From an uncultured Bacteroidales bacterium (GTDB lineage Bacteria > Bacteroidota > Bacteroidia > Bacteroidales > CAIXZF01): 33,260 bases of DNA. This document shows positions 6,375 to 12,971 of this stretch, in pieces. A program made the translations under genes and the position numbers. The DNA is taken from NCBI GenBank assembly GCA_903923925.1, contig CAIXZF010000040.1, forward strand, positions 1 through 33,260, read 5' to 3'. Below the pieces are notes generated by a model. That model ran no database searches, was not told the origin of the DNA, and saw only the letters and a list, made by a program, of their open reading frames with translations. Positions within the stretch are counted from its first letter, which is position 1. Every line of letters starts with the position of its first letter.

Positions 6375-6977
6375 ATGGTAATCAATTCGAAAAACCAACA
6401 AGTCCCATATCCCAAAATTCCATTTGATAATTTATACCTGGAAGGAATTCATGGGATAGCCCACGCATATAGGGTACTTTTGCTTACTCGGAAAATAGCT
6501 GAAGCTGAAAGACTGACCAATAAACAAAAAGATATACTGGCGTTTTGTGCTATTTTCCATGATATCGGGAGAATCAATGATGATGTTGATAATTTACATG
6601 GGAAACGAAGTGTACAAGCTTTGAAGCAAAATTTATACTTTGGATTACTTCAAAATGATACTGATCTTGTAAATTATATCATTGAAAATCATTGTATAAC
6701 TGATACAACAGCATATAGGAATGTCAGTAAGTATAATCTAAATAATACCGAAGAAGCCGTTTATCTGCTGAAGGTCTTTAAAGATAGTGACAACTTAGAC
6801 AGGGTGAGGCTTGGTGATTTTGATGGATCATATTTAAGATGTTCAACATCCCATAACTTTATTAAAACCGCTTTTGAACTATATTGCCAGAAATTCAATA
6901 GATTTGATATAGTGGCTGAATTTGAAAGTGTCCTGAATAAGCTAAAAAATCATCAAAGTAACTATGATTCAAAGTGA
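6375..6977 (+). CDS. HD-domain hydrolase
   Basis: This 200-residue protein is a small HD-superfamily metal-dependent phosphohydrolase. It shows GIHGIAHAYRV (H26, H30), the HD pair in IFHDIGRINDD (H62, D63), H75 in NLHGKRS, H106 in IIENHC and a C-terminal aspartate cluster in FKDSDNLDRVR (137-142). These are the metal-binding positions of the fold, and the length is normal for a one-domain member. The start is ATG 6375. No membrane segment is seen. The substrate cannot be read from the sequence; nucleotides or phosphorylated metabolites are usual, and HD proteins also occur in defence islands. The zinc-ribbon gene begins 25 bp downstream in the same direction and may be co-transcribed. Confidence 0.8.
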   Translation: MVINSKNQQVPYPKIPFDNLYLEGIHGIAHAYRVLLLTRKIAEAERLTNKQKDILAFCAIFHDIGRINDDVDNLHGKRSVQALKQNLYFGLLQNDTDLVNYIIENHCITDTTAYRNVSKYNLNNTEEAVYLLKVFKDSDNLDRVRLGDFDGSYLRCSTSHNFIKTAFELYCQKFNRFDIVAEFESVLNKLKNHQSNYDSK

Positions 6978-7001
6978 CTTAATTATTATAATTTACTATA
7001 A

Positions 7002-7654
7002 ATGTACACTTCCAACATGACCCACTTCCTCGACGAAGAGGGAAATATTTCCGAATCCAATCCTAAAGAAGCCAGGGAACTCGCTAGTTTTTTAGCATTA
7101 GTGATTGATAGTTACACGAGCTTGTTCACTGACGATGAACAAGAAGTGCGCTGTTTTTCAAAGAATTGTCCAGGATTTATTTCAATTGGACGAAGTAATA
7201 TTACAGATGAAATAATTTGGGGATGTCCAGAATGCGGTACAGACGGGACAATAAAAGATTGGCGTGGAACTGTATGGGACATTAAAAATACCACACGATT
7301 GGAAAATCCTGAAATCGAGAAACAAATCATACAAAGGTTTAATCAGTTGAAAGCTAAACTTGTATTTCCGATAGCAGTTACTCCGAATGATTTAATCAAA
7401 GACGATTTCCCTGATGTTGATAATTGGATGCTTACAGGTATAATAGATTGTGTTGAAATTTATGGATTGATTGTCGAAATTGAGACTGGCGGTAAACAGT
7501 TTACCATTCCATTGTTGAAGTAGAAGCAATATCTCATGATGAACAATACACCATAACTGAACTTAAATCACAGTGTGATAAGTGGTTTCATTTTTTCGAA
7601 TTGGAAAAATCTGACTTGGTTGACAAATCTTATAGTGACCTTATAATGGGTTAA
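7002..7654 (+). pseudogene. zinc-ribbon protein of unknown function, frameshifted
   Basis: The first frame (7002-7523) gives 173 residues. NPKEARELASFLALVIDSYT is followed by a Cys4 zinc ribbon (C51 and C56 in CFSKNCPG; C75 and C78 in CPEC) and WRGTVWD. This arrangement is shared by a family of uncharacterised bacterial proteins. Near 7512 the frame breaks: after FTIP the conserved continuation VEVEAISHDEQ appears in another frame and runs, through TELKSQCDKWFHFFELEKS, to a TAA at 7652-7654. Deletion of one base in the codon at 7512 explains it exactly. The full protein would have about 216 residues. The start may be ATG 7002 or the inner ATG 7017 (MTHFLDEEGN). Either a recent loss of function, a sequencing error, or a truncated yet working product. 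Confidence 0.65.
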
Positions 7655-7872
7655 AATGAGTTATTTGATTAACCGATGTAAAGAAGGAATTTACAAAGCT
7701 GGACAAGGATGACTTGGGTAATGTCATGACCGATCTTCAAATCCTAGTATAATATATCTATTTTATCATTATATAGCATAAGTCATATATTCCTATCACT
7801 TTTCAGAGATTGTGCGTTAGATCGAAGGGGAATAGCTTTAAATATACATTTTAGTGACATGTTACCTGCAAG
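7655..7872 (+). other. intergenic decay zone with a 27-codon coding remnant
   Basis: I see no gene in these 218 bases. Codons 7669-7752 read like the end of a protein (DVKKEFTKLDKDDLGNVM, then TDLQILV and stop) without any start, so a gene tail may survive here. The rest is AT-rich and unstructured to my eye. Confidence 0.3.
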
Positions 7873-8187
7873 CTACTGTCCCAGGTTAATTTGAAAATGT
7901 GGTAATTCTACCTGAAGCTTAACTTTTGCTTGTAAAGCACTGAAAACCCTTAATAAAGTATCAATAGTTACATTACTGGCGTTGTTTTCGATTCTTGAAA
8001 TTTGAGCTTTTTGAACACCAATAAGCTTTCCCAGTTCTTCTTGGGTTAAATTACGTTCCTGACGAGTTTGCTTAATGGCTTGTCCGATCAGGTTCATTTG
8101 AAGGTCATATTCAAACTTGTTCCGATCTGGTGTACCGATTTTCCCTATCAGTTTATCTTGAACTTCTTCCAAAGTGTGCGTTTTCAT
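7873..8187 (-). CDS. higA: HigA-type antitoxin, XRE helix-turn-helix
   Basis: This 104-residue protein has an N-terminal arm (KTHTLEEVQDKLIGKIGT) and a textbook XRE DNA-binding domain: IGQAIKQTRQERNLTQEELG (34-53) followed by the recognition helix KAQISRIENNASNVTIDTLL (60-79). The order toxin first, antitoxin second, with a gap of two bases, is the higBA arrangement. HigA would neutralise the toxin encoded at 8190-8537 and repress the shared promoter; a dyad at 8568-8580 is a candidate binding site. The gene is intact. The C-terminal tail is short and ends in NLGQ. Confidence 0.85.
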   Translation of the reverse strand: MKTHTLEEVQDKLIGKIGTPDRNKFEYDLQMNLIGQAIKQTRQERNLTQEELGKLIGVQKAQISRIENNASNVTIDTLLRVFSALQAKVKLQVELPHFQINLGQ

Positions 8188-8189
8188 TT

Positions 8190-8537
8190 CTATTTATTAT
8201 TTACCTGGTCAGCAAAATAGTTTGTTCGCAGTTGTTTAGCCCTATGAAATTCCTTTTCTGGTAGTTTCCTGGATTTTTTAATAAACCCATGAGTCGAAAT
8301 AACCAGAGTGTTTTCTGTATCTGTTTTGTCCCAAAAAGCAAGTAACCGATATTGTAATCCTTGATATAGTGTACGGATTTCCCAAATTTCCTCTTTAAGC
8401 TTTTTGAAAATTTCAGGGTCTTGTTCTATCTGTACTTTACGAATGTTGAACAAAATCTTTTCGTAGTGTTTTTTATCAAGGCTGCTTAGAAATTCAAAAG
8501 CCTCATCTAAAAATATAATGTTAAAAAGGTTATCCAT
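8190..8537 (-). CDS. higB: HigB/RelE-type toxin (Gp49-like)
   Basis: This 115-residue protein is a phage-derived Gp49-like/HigB toxin. It starts FNIIFLDEAFEFLSSLDKKHYEKILFNIRKV, then the FKKLKEEIWEIRTLYQGLQYRLLAFWD core and LVISTHGFIKKSRKLPEKEFHRAKQ, with the conserved IWEIRT, YRLLAFW and HGF-K-K motifs. Proteins of this family are ribosome-dependent mRNA interferases. The gene begins with ATG at 8535-8537, 20 bases after a perfect TATCTTTG promoter box, and is followed after two bases by the antitoxin. All core motifs are present, so the locus is likely functional. Confidence 0.85.
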   Translation of the reverse strand: MDNLFNIIFLDEAFEFLSSLDKKHYEKILFNIRKVQIEQDPEIFKKLKEEIWEIRTLYQGLQYRLLAFWDKTDTENTLVISTHGFIKKSRKLPEKEFHRAKQLRTNYFADQVNNK

Positions 8538-8556
8538 TCCCTCGATTCTTGCTGTG

Positions 8557-8580
8557 CAAAGATAATCTAATGTTTCATTA
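8557..8580 (-). promoter_or_regulatory. higBA promoter -7 box and adjoining dyad
   Basis: On the minus strand TATCTTTG (8557-8564) matches TAnnTTTG perfectly, 19 bases upstream of the higB ATG. Immediately upstream lies the dyad TAATGTTTCATTA (8568-8580), with five-base arms and a three-base centre, between the -7 and -33 positions. That is a good place for autorepression by HigA. The -33 box is weak (TTTC). Confidence 0.55.
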
Positions 8581-8608
8581 AATAGAAACTATTTCGGTTT
8601 ATTTCTGA

Positions 8609-8945
8609 TTACTCCTTTATTATCTTCACCTCAACCCTGAAACCAACCATCGGTTTTAGGAATTCACCAAAATCAGTGAGGGTCATTTCTTTCCCATCAA
8701 CACAAATAGAACATTCTTCGCCATTACCTTCTACAATATGACCCCGAAAATATTCGAAGTTCATATCGGCGAACTTGTTACTGTCAGTTTCCGAAAAAAC
8801 CGTTTGTTTAATTCTTCTTTGATAAGCTGACGAAGTTAGGAACCCATTTAAGTAGAATACTATGGGGGCGCAGGGTGATATTGTGTCCCAAGGTTGAATT
8901 TTTCGAGTGAAAGCATAGGTATAGCAATAAACTAAATTTTTAGAG
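8609..8945 (-). pseudogene. C-terminal remnant of an uncharacterised protein gene
   Basis: A minus-strand frame ending with TAA at 8609-8611 is open through 8945 and has no start codon until an internal Met near the end. It reads RKIQPWDTISPCAP, VFYLNGFLTSSAY, FADMNFEYFRGHIVEGNGEE, then CSICVDGKEMTLTDFGEFL and RVEVKIIKE. The pattern FEYFRGxIVE...ICVDGKEMTxxxFGxxL resembles the C-terminal end of a common uncharacterised family (DUF7713-like, from memory). The frame continues without a stop into repeat copy B, as far as 8998-9000. The N-terminal part seems replaced by the repeat. It lies upstream of higB in the same direction. Confidence 0.5.
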
Positions 8946-9245
8946 TGTGGACGGTGGCTTGAAGCCCGAAGAAGGTTTGATTAAAGTACCGCTTGTATCA
9001 GTTTTGCGATAGTGGTTGGTTTTATTTGTCCATTCTATTCTTGACTGTTGTTACAATCATATGGCGAAATCATAGATTAAAGATAATAATAAACTTCGAG
9101 ATAAATAATTTTTTCGGGGGGTAAAGTATGGATGGTCTGATTATCTAATATATACAGAGAATAATATTGGGCTTGGGTGAATACCAAATTGGGTTGATAA
9201 TGGAGTTGGATGATTTGTTTAGTGATATTTCATGTCATGGTAAAT
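8946..9245 (-). repeat. 300-bp duplicated element, copy B
   Basis: Second copy of the element at 5224-5521, offset by 3722 bp and in the same orientation. The 88-bp core is 8946-9033; TGGAC and GTCCA boundaries are kept. Downstream similarity continues to about 9245 with numerous substitutions. Seen on the minus strand, the core again abuts an open frame (8609-8945). Between the two copies lie the PIN remnant, small antitoxins, HD protein, zinc-ribbon gene and higBA. Confidence 0.8.
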
Positions 9246-9295
9246 AGTTTTGGGCTGGAATACTTTACATGCAAAATAAACGGGTGGAAGATTTT

Positions 9296-9892
9296 CTAAG
9301 TTCTGGCGAACTGAATTAATGGCTGGACGTTCCCTCTATCAGCCTCATAAATTGCATTAAGGTATTGTTTTCGAATATCACTTGTTTTGGAAAGGTTTGT
9401 TCTCCCCCAGGTAAAAACGGGTTTATGAAATATATTTGAGGCTATGATATCAGCCATTAGCCTGGAATGTCGACCATTACCATTTGGGAAAACATGTATT
9501 TTAACTATTCTATGGCTGAACTGAATAGCAATTTCATCTGGATCAAAGGTTTGATTGTCAATCCAATATTTGCAATCATCAATAAGTGTCCTTAATTCAA
9601 CCGTGATCATGAATTTGTCGACCCCAATGTTTTTGTTTGTTTTTCTGATCATACCCGCCCAATTCCAGACTTCGCCGAACATTTTTTTGTGCAGTAGCAG
9701 GATAAAATCTACCGACAGGATTTCCTCTTGCTTAAATGTGTTTTTCAAAGTCCAATCATAAGCCTGCTGAATGTTTGCTTGTTCAAACTCATCAAGTTCT
9801 TCTCTTGTCGAAACTGTTTTAACCCGCAGACCAACTTTTTCATCTTCATCAATAGGGGTCTGACCATCAATATAATCCAAATTTAGTCCCAT
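9296..9892 (-). CDS. Fic-domain protein, mobile mystery protein B
   Basis: This 198-residue protein has the Fic signature HVFPNGNGRHSR (133-144) with the catalytic histidine H133, preceded by the family motif FGEVWNWAGMIRKTNKNIG (72-90), which carries the flap region. It fits the group called mobile mystery protein B, the usual partner of the XRE-type mobile mystery protein A encoded directly upstream. In the canonical HxFx(D/E)GNGRxxR motif the acidic metal ligand is replaced by Asn137, and Pro after the His by Val. I believe Asn is usual in this family. The enzyme would transfer AMP or another nucleotide moiety to a target protein. The start overlaps the upstream gene by ten bases, giving tight coupling. 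Likely the toxin half of a toxin-antitoxin-like pair. Confidence 0.85.
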   Translation of the reverse strand: MGLNLDYIDGQTPIDEDEKVGLRVKTVSTREELDEFEQANIQQAYDWTLKNTFKQEEILSVDFILLLHKKMFGEVWNWAGMIRKTNKNIGVDKFMITVELRTLIDDCKYWIDNQTFDPDEIAIQFSHRIVKIHVFPNGNGRHSRLMADIIASNIFHKPVFTWGRTNLSKTSDIRKQYLNAIYEADRGNVQPLIQFART

Positions 9893-10341
9893 AAATATTT
9901 TGGCATAACTTGTTTCAACTCAACAGCTTTTTCTTGTATTGCTTTTTGAATACGGGATGAATTATTTTCCTGGTCTTCGAGTTTCATTGACTGCGAAGTA
10001 CGACTAACAATATCTTTAGCCAATTCAAAAGCCCGTTGTTCTATAAGTTCTTCCAAGCTCCCATGTTTAGGAATAAAACCATAAACGAATTTCATTTCCA
10101 ATGATTGACCGAATTGTTTTAAAACGTTTAGGGAAATTGTGCCATTTTTTTCCCTATCCTCCATATCTTTAACGCTCTGTGGTGTAATTTTCATTTTATT
10201 ACCAAGTTGTCGGAGTGACATTCCTAAAGCTTGTCTGATGGCATAAATCCAGCCTGACGGTGGTATAGTTAAGTCATCGATTTTTTTAAGGATTACCAGC
10301 TTACGATCAATTTGCTCCAGAATTAAAGTTTGCTTTTTCAT
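9883..10341 (-). CDS. XRE regulator, mobile mystery protein A
   Basis: This 152-residue protein begins MKKQTLILEQIDRKLVILKK and has a helix-turn-helix in WIYAIRQALGMSLRQLGNKMKITPQSVKDMEDRE (about 32-65), followed by the family pattern ISLNVLKQFGQSLEMKFVYGFIPK (69-92). A C-terminal helical region of about 55 residues, rich in Gln/Glu/Lys, may contact the Fic protein. It matches mobile mystery protein A, found beside the Fic partner on mobile elements. The ATG at 10339-10341 is one base from a palindromic operator-like box (10343-10354). Two more such boxes follow at 33-bp steps, so autorepression is very likely. Confidence 0.85.
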   Translation of the reverse strand: MKKQTLILEQIDRKLVILKKIDDLTIPPSGWIYAIRQALGMSLRQLGNKMKITPQSVKDMEDREKNGTISLNVLKQFGQSLEMKFVYGFIPKHGSLEELIEQRAFELAKDIVSRTSQSMKLEDQENNSSRIQKAIQEKAVELKQVMPKYLWD

Positions 10342-10342
10342 A

Positions 10343-10424
10343 ATACTATAGTATTAAAACGTTGGCGCAAATATATGACTATAGTATTAAATACAAAAAT
10401 GTATTTTAAGTCTATAGTGTTAAA
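10343..10424 (-). promoter_or_regulatory. promoter with three operator boxes at 33-bp spacing
   Basis: CTATAG occurs at 10346-10351, 10379-10384 and 10412-10417, exactly 33 bp apart. On the plus strand each is followed by T(A/G)TTAAA. The first is inside a perfect palindrome ATACTATAGTAT (10343-10354). On the minus strand the promoter is TTTG (10394-10397), 18 bases, TATATTTG (10368-10375). The middle box therefore lies between -33 and -7, one box lies upstream and one at the start codon. Helical phasing of three turns suggests cooperative binding by the XRE protein at 9883-10341. Confidence 0.75.
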
Positions 10425-10503
10425 ATATTCCTATCATTGTTAGTTCCTTTGATTTCTTGATCACAACTCAATCATACATCAATTTCATTTGAAAAACTGT
10501 TTC

Positions 10504-11130
10504 TTAGGTTATTAAAGTTGATAAGATTGTTGCTACATCAATATTATCCTGGATCTTCCATGTTGAATAATGATGACCGTCTTTTGGTAAAGATGGTTCA
10601 AGAGGGGTATAGCCATCCCGTATGGTAGATAGCAGGTCCTTCCTGAAGTCGCTAAACAAATCAAGGTGTTGTAGCAAATATCCAAGCCTCTTGTTTACTA
10701 CCTGTACGTTGAACTGTTCCAGATAGGTGTAAAGTTTATCAGTACTGATAATGTTCCTGCTTTTGTATATGGCTTTTATTATTTCCGATATTCCGCCTGC
10801 GTATCGGGGGATAAACAAGGAATCAATAATGGTTTTTTCGAGATCAGAGTAGCCGACTTTATTAAAATCATCTATCCATTGATTTTTAAAACCAAAAAAG
10901 TGATCCTTGCTTAGTGTAACAAATTCGAATGTGGCTTGACCGATTACATGGCGTTTTGGAAGTATCCTTTCAAAAGATACGACATACTCTATCATGGATG
11001 GTTGGGTTATTAATCCATGTAAAATGCAAGGAACCATGGCAAAGCTCAAAAAAATCGTACATCTAAGCATGCACATATCAGACTTCGTCAATTCTGTAAA
11101 CGGGTTATATTTATCAAGAAATCTCTTCAT
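10504..11130 (-). CDS. AbiEi-type antitoxin, N-terminal HTH missing
   Basis: This 208-residue protein resembles type IV antitoxins of the AbiEi family: NPFTELTKSDMCMLR (9-23), a HGLITQPSMIEYVVS segment, KRHVIGQATFEFVTLSKDHFFGF (59-81), the hallmark SDLEKTIIDSLFIPRYAGGISE (95-116) and KRLGYLLQHL (147-156). Family members normally carry an N-terminal winged helix of 60-80 residues, which this frame lacks. The segment CTIFLSFAMVPCIL looks corrupted compared with what I expect there. The ATG overlaps the stop of a start-less frame (11127-11225). No AbiEii nucleotidyltransferase toxin lies downstream; the next gene on this strand is mobile mystery protein A. Probably an orphaned, possibly decaying antitoxin. 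Confidence 0.65.
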   Translation of the reverse strand: MKRFLDKYNPFTELTKSDMCMLRCTIFLSFAMVPCILHGLITQPSMIEYVVSFERILPKRHVIGQATFEFVTLSKDHFFGFKNQWIDDFNKVGYSDLEKTIIDSLFIPRYAGGISEIIKAIYKSRNIISTDKLYTYLEQFNVQVVNKRLGYLLQHLDLFSDFRKDLLSTIRDGYTPLEPSLPKDGHHYSTWKIQDNIDVATILSTLIT

Positions 11131-11225
11131 AGAATGTAATTCTGTGTCACATTCGGGAAAGTATCCACAATGATCTCACCAACCTTTTCCTCAGAAAATT
11201 CATCAGTATTATCAAGATTCCTCTC
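11127..11225 (-). pseudogene. start-less 32-codon gene tail before the AbiEi-like gene
   Basis: Between an in-frame TAG (11226-11228) and the TGA at 11127-11129 the minus strand encodes ERNLDNTDEFSEEKVG, EIIVDTFPNVTQNYIL. There is no start codon. Its stop overlaps the next ATG as ATGA. It looks like the end of a gene whose front has been lost; it could also be the missing N-terminal part of the AbiEi-like protein in another frame. Confidence 0.35.
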
Positions 11226-11362
11226 CTATGGTGTATAATATTCACAGCTCGTGAGCTACACCAGGGCGTGTCAAAGCTTTTTAAAATATTTTACACAATA
11301 ATAGATTTACAATGAGATTATTACAAAGAATTGTTCATCAATTTGCCCCTTTTTATCAATTT

Positions 11363-11403
11363 CTATAATACGGCAGCAAAACTTATTTGCTGCCGTATTA
11401 TAG
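11363..11403. repeat. 18-bp perfect inverted repeat, likely operator
   Basis: CTATAATACGGCAGCAAA (11363-11380) is followed by ACTTA and its exact reverse complement (11386-11403). The right arm contains the -33 box of the DUF6577-like gene. Thirty-six paired bases with a five-base centre cannot be chance. As there is no T-run and it lies upstream of a gene, I take it as an operator rather than a terminator. AbiE-type antitoxins are known to repress through inverted repeats in their promoter. Confidence 0.8.
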
Positions 11404-11417
11404 TTTTCGTATATTTG
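11386..11417 (+). promoter_or_regulatory. promoter of the DUF6577-like gene
   Basis: TTTG (11386-11389), a 20-base spacer and TATATTTG (11410-11417) give a perfect Bacteroidota promoter. Transcription should start near 11424. The -33 box lies inside the right arm of the inverted repeat, so a bound repressor would block it. Confidence 0.65.
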
Positions 11418-12184
11418 CATCGATAAAAAATATAGTCATCGCAGATTCTAAACTCAATATCGACAACTTCCAATCTTTTTTCCAGGGTAAAGGCATCTTT
11501 GGGTCTAAGGATATTTTGCAGTTTTATCAGGAATCAGAACCAGATATTAAACAAACTACTTTAAACTGGAGGGTGTACAATTTGGTACAGGCCGGTATCA
11601 TGAGTCGTGTAAGCAGAGGTAAATTCTCAATTGGCTACGGTAAAAACTTCATCCCGGAAATATCACCAAGGATCAAAACTCTTTATAAACGAATTCACAT
11701 GCAATTCCCATACCTTCAACTTTGTGTCTGGAATACTTCCGTTTTCAATGAGTTTATGCTTCATCAGCCGGGAAGGTTTTATACCCTTATAGAAGTTGAA
11801 AAAGATGCTTTGGAATCTGTTTTTTACTTCCTTAAAGAGAAATATAAAAATGTATTTATTGATCCTTCGGCTGATACTCTTGCCCGCTATGCTTCTGGGG
11901 AACAGGAAACCATAATTGTAAAATCATTAGTTTCAGAGGCTCCTGTTCAGAAGGTAGATGGAGTAGTTACTGTTACTCTTGAAAAAATGTTAGTAGACAT
12001 CTTCAGTGACGATAAAATTTTTACAGCACAGCAAGGACAGGAAATGCAAATTATCTTTACAGAATCTATAAATAAATACACTATTCAGGAAAGCCGGATA
12101 CTTCGCTATGCTGACCGCAAGCGCAGGAAGGAGGCTTTCAGTAAATATCTGAAACAACAACCTAGTTTTCAGCATATCCAGTAG
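11387..12184 (+). CDS. DUF6577-like protein, type IV antitoxin-like, orphan
   Basis: The open frame gives 265 residues. The recognisable protein begins about residue 22 with KLNIDNFQSFF and continues with GKGIFGSKDILQFYQE, TLNWRVYNLVQAGIMSRVSRGKFS (a winged-helix region), FPYLQLCVWNTSVFNEFMLHQPGRFYTLIEVEK, VFYFLKEKYKNVFIDPS, then VTLEKMLVDIFSDD and ILRYADRKRRKEAF. This is the DUF6577 pattern, AbiEi-related antitoxin-like proteins of Bacteroidota that normally precede a nucleotidyltransferase toxin. None is present here; the next gene is convergent. The only canonical upstream start, TTG 11387, lies in the -33 region of the promoter, so it is unlikely to be used. No ATG, GTG or TTG follows before residue 72. 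ATA at 11432 may mark a lost ATG. Confidence 0.7.
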   Translation: MLPYYSFRIFASIKNIVIADSKLNIDNFQSFFQGKGIFGSKDILQFYQESEPDIKQTTLNWRVYNLVQAGIMSRVSRGKFSIGYGKNFIPEISPRIKTLYKRIHMQFPYLQLCVWNTSVFNEFMLHQPGRFYTLIEVEKDALESVFYFLKEKYKNVFIDPSADTLARYASGEQETIIVKSLVSEAPVQKVDGVVTVTLEKMLVDIFSDDKIFTAQQGQEMQIIFTESINKYTIQESRILRYADRKRRKEAFSKYLKQQPSFQHIQ

Positions 12185-12249
12185 GGCAGTAATAAAACCG
12201 TTGATAAGTTAAAAAAAGTTGCCAGTAGTTATGGTTTACTTAAGACTTC

Positions 12250-12594
12250 TTAAGGCTTTTTTTGAAAAGCATTATGCAACTTTTTGAACATTACAAAATT
12301 GTTTACCTCCAAAACATACCAATCTTTATTTTCATCTGAGAAAATATTGGTAGTTATTACAATTTCTCCTGAATCATCAAGCGGTCTGAATCTTAAAGAT
12401 ATTAAGTCATATACTGTTGTGATTTCTAAAAATGTTGCCCTAAATGGTACTAGGGTTTTGTCTTCAATTAGAACCACTTCATATATGTGATTTAGCCTTA
12501 AACTGTTATCGCCAGTTATGATGTTGTCAATATTGTAAAAGTAAAATGTATCATCAGTGACTTTGAAATCTAAAATCTCATTCATTTTTGTCAT
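12250..12594 (-). CDS. hypothetical protein, 114 residues
   Basis: I do not recognise this protein. It starts MTKMNEILDFKVTDDTFYFYNIDNI, has alternating hydrophobic strands (HIYEVVLIEDKTLVPFRATFLEITTVYDLISLRF), and ends VNNFVMFKKLHNAF. It lacks signal peptide, membrane helix and cysteines, so a small beta-rich cytoplasmic protein is likely. The pattern of charged turns between strands looks like real coding sequence. It is convergent with the DUF6577-like gene (65 bp between stops). About 70 bp upstream of its start is a run of eleven Gs (on its strand) that could vary in length. No partner gene is visible. Confidence 0.5.
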   Translation of the reverse strand: MTKMNEILDFKVTDDTFYFYNIDNIITGDNSLRLNHIYEVVLIEDKTLVPFRATFLEITTVYDLISLRFRPLDDSGEIVITTNIFSDENKDWYVLEVNNFVMFKKLHNAFQKKP

Positions 12595-12891
12595 TTGATA
12601 ATAAATACTGTTTGAATTTTAAATGTACACATGGTGGTGGTGGGCATATATCCGCTTTTTGCATCACCCCCCCCCCCATTATATGTATGACCCTAGGCTG
12701 TGGGTGCGGCATAAAAAACTTCTAATCGAAAAAATATTACAAAAATAAATTCCAAAATCTGTGACTGACTTGGCTAATTCAAAACCTCAAAAAATATTCT
12801 AAAAAAAAACTGGCAATGTAGAAATATCTATAAAGCTCTGATTGTCAATTATTTTACAAACATTTGTTGTTGAAGAGACGGTTCTTAAATA
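12595..12891. other. gene-free AT-rich stretch with a poly-C tract
   Basis: Nothing codes here that I can support. It contains repeated GGTGGT around 12635, a run of eleven C at 12667-12677, and an A-rich stretch with many AAAAATAT-like words up to the terminator. It separates the island genes from tRNA-Arg. Confidence 0.5.
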
Positions 12892-12918
12892 AAAAAACCA
12901 CCAAAGTGGTGGTTTTTT
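12892..12918. terminator. bidirectional intrinsic terminator after tRNA-Arg
   Basis: AAAAAACCACCA (12892-12903), loop AAG, TGGTGGTTTTTT (12907-12918): a perfect 12-bp stem with T-runs in either direction. On the minus strand it follows tRNA-Arg by 53 bp. Confidence 0.8.
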
Positions 12919-12971
12919 GCAATGTTCAAAATGGGTTCAAAATCATGTAACTTATTGATTATCACCAGTAT

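Noticed and set aside
11363-11403. Intrinsic terminator
   Set aside because: The hairpin is strong but lacks a T-run and overlaps a consensus promoter, so an operator is more likely.
12700-12720. Second att copy of the tRNA-Arg 3' end
   Set aside because: CCTAGG-like words occur here but do not extend into the tRNA sequence; I found no direct repeat of the tRNA end in the window.
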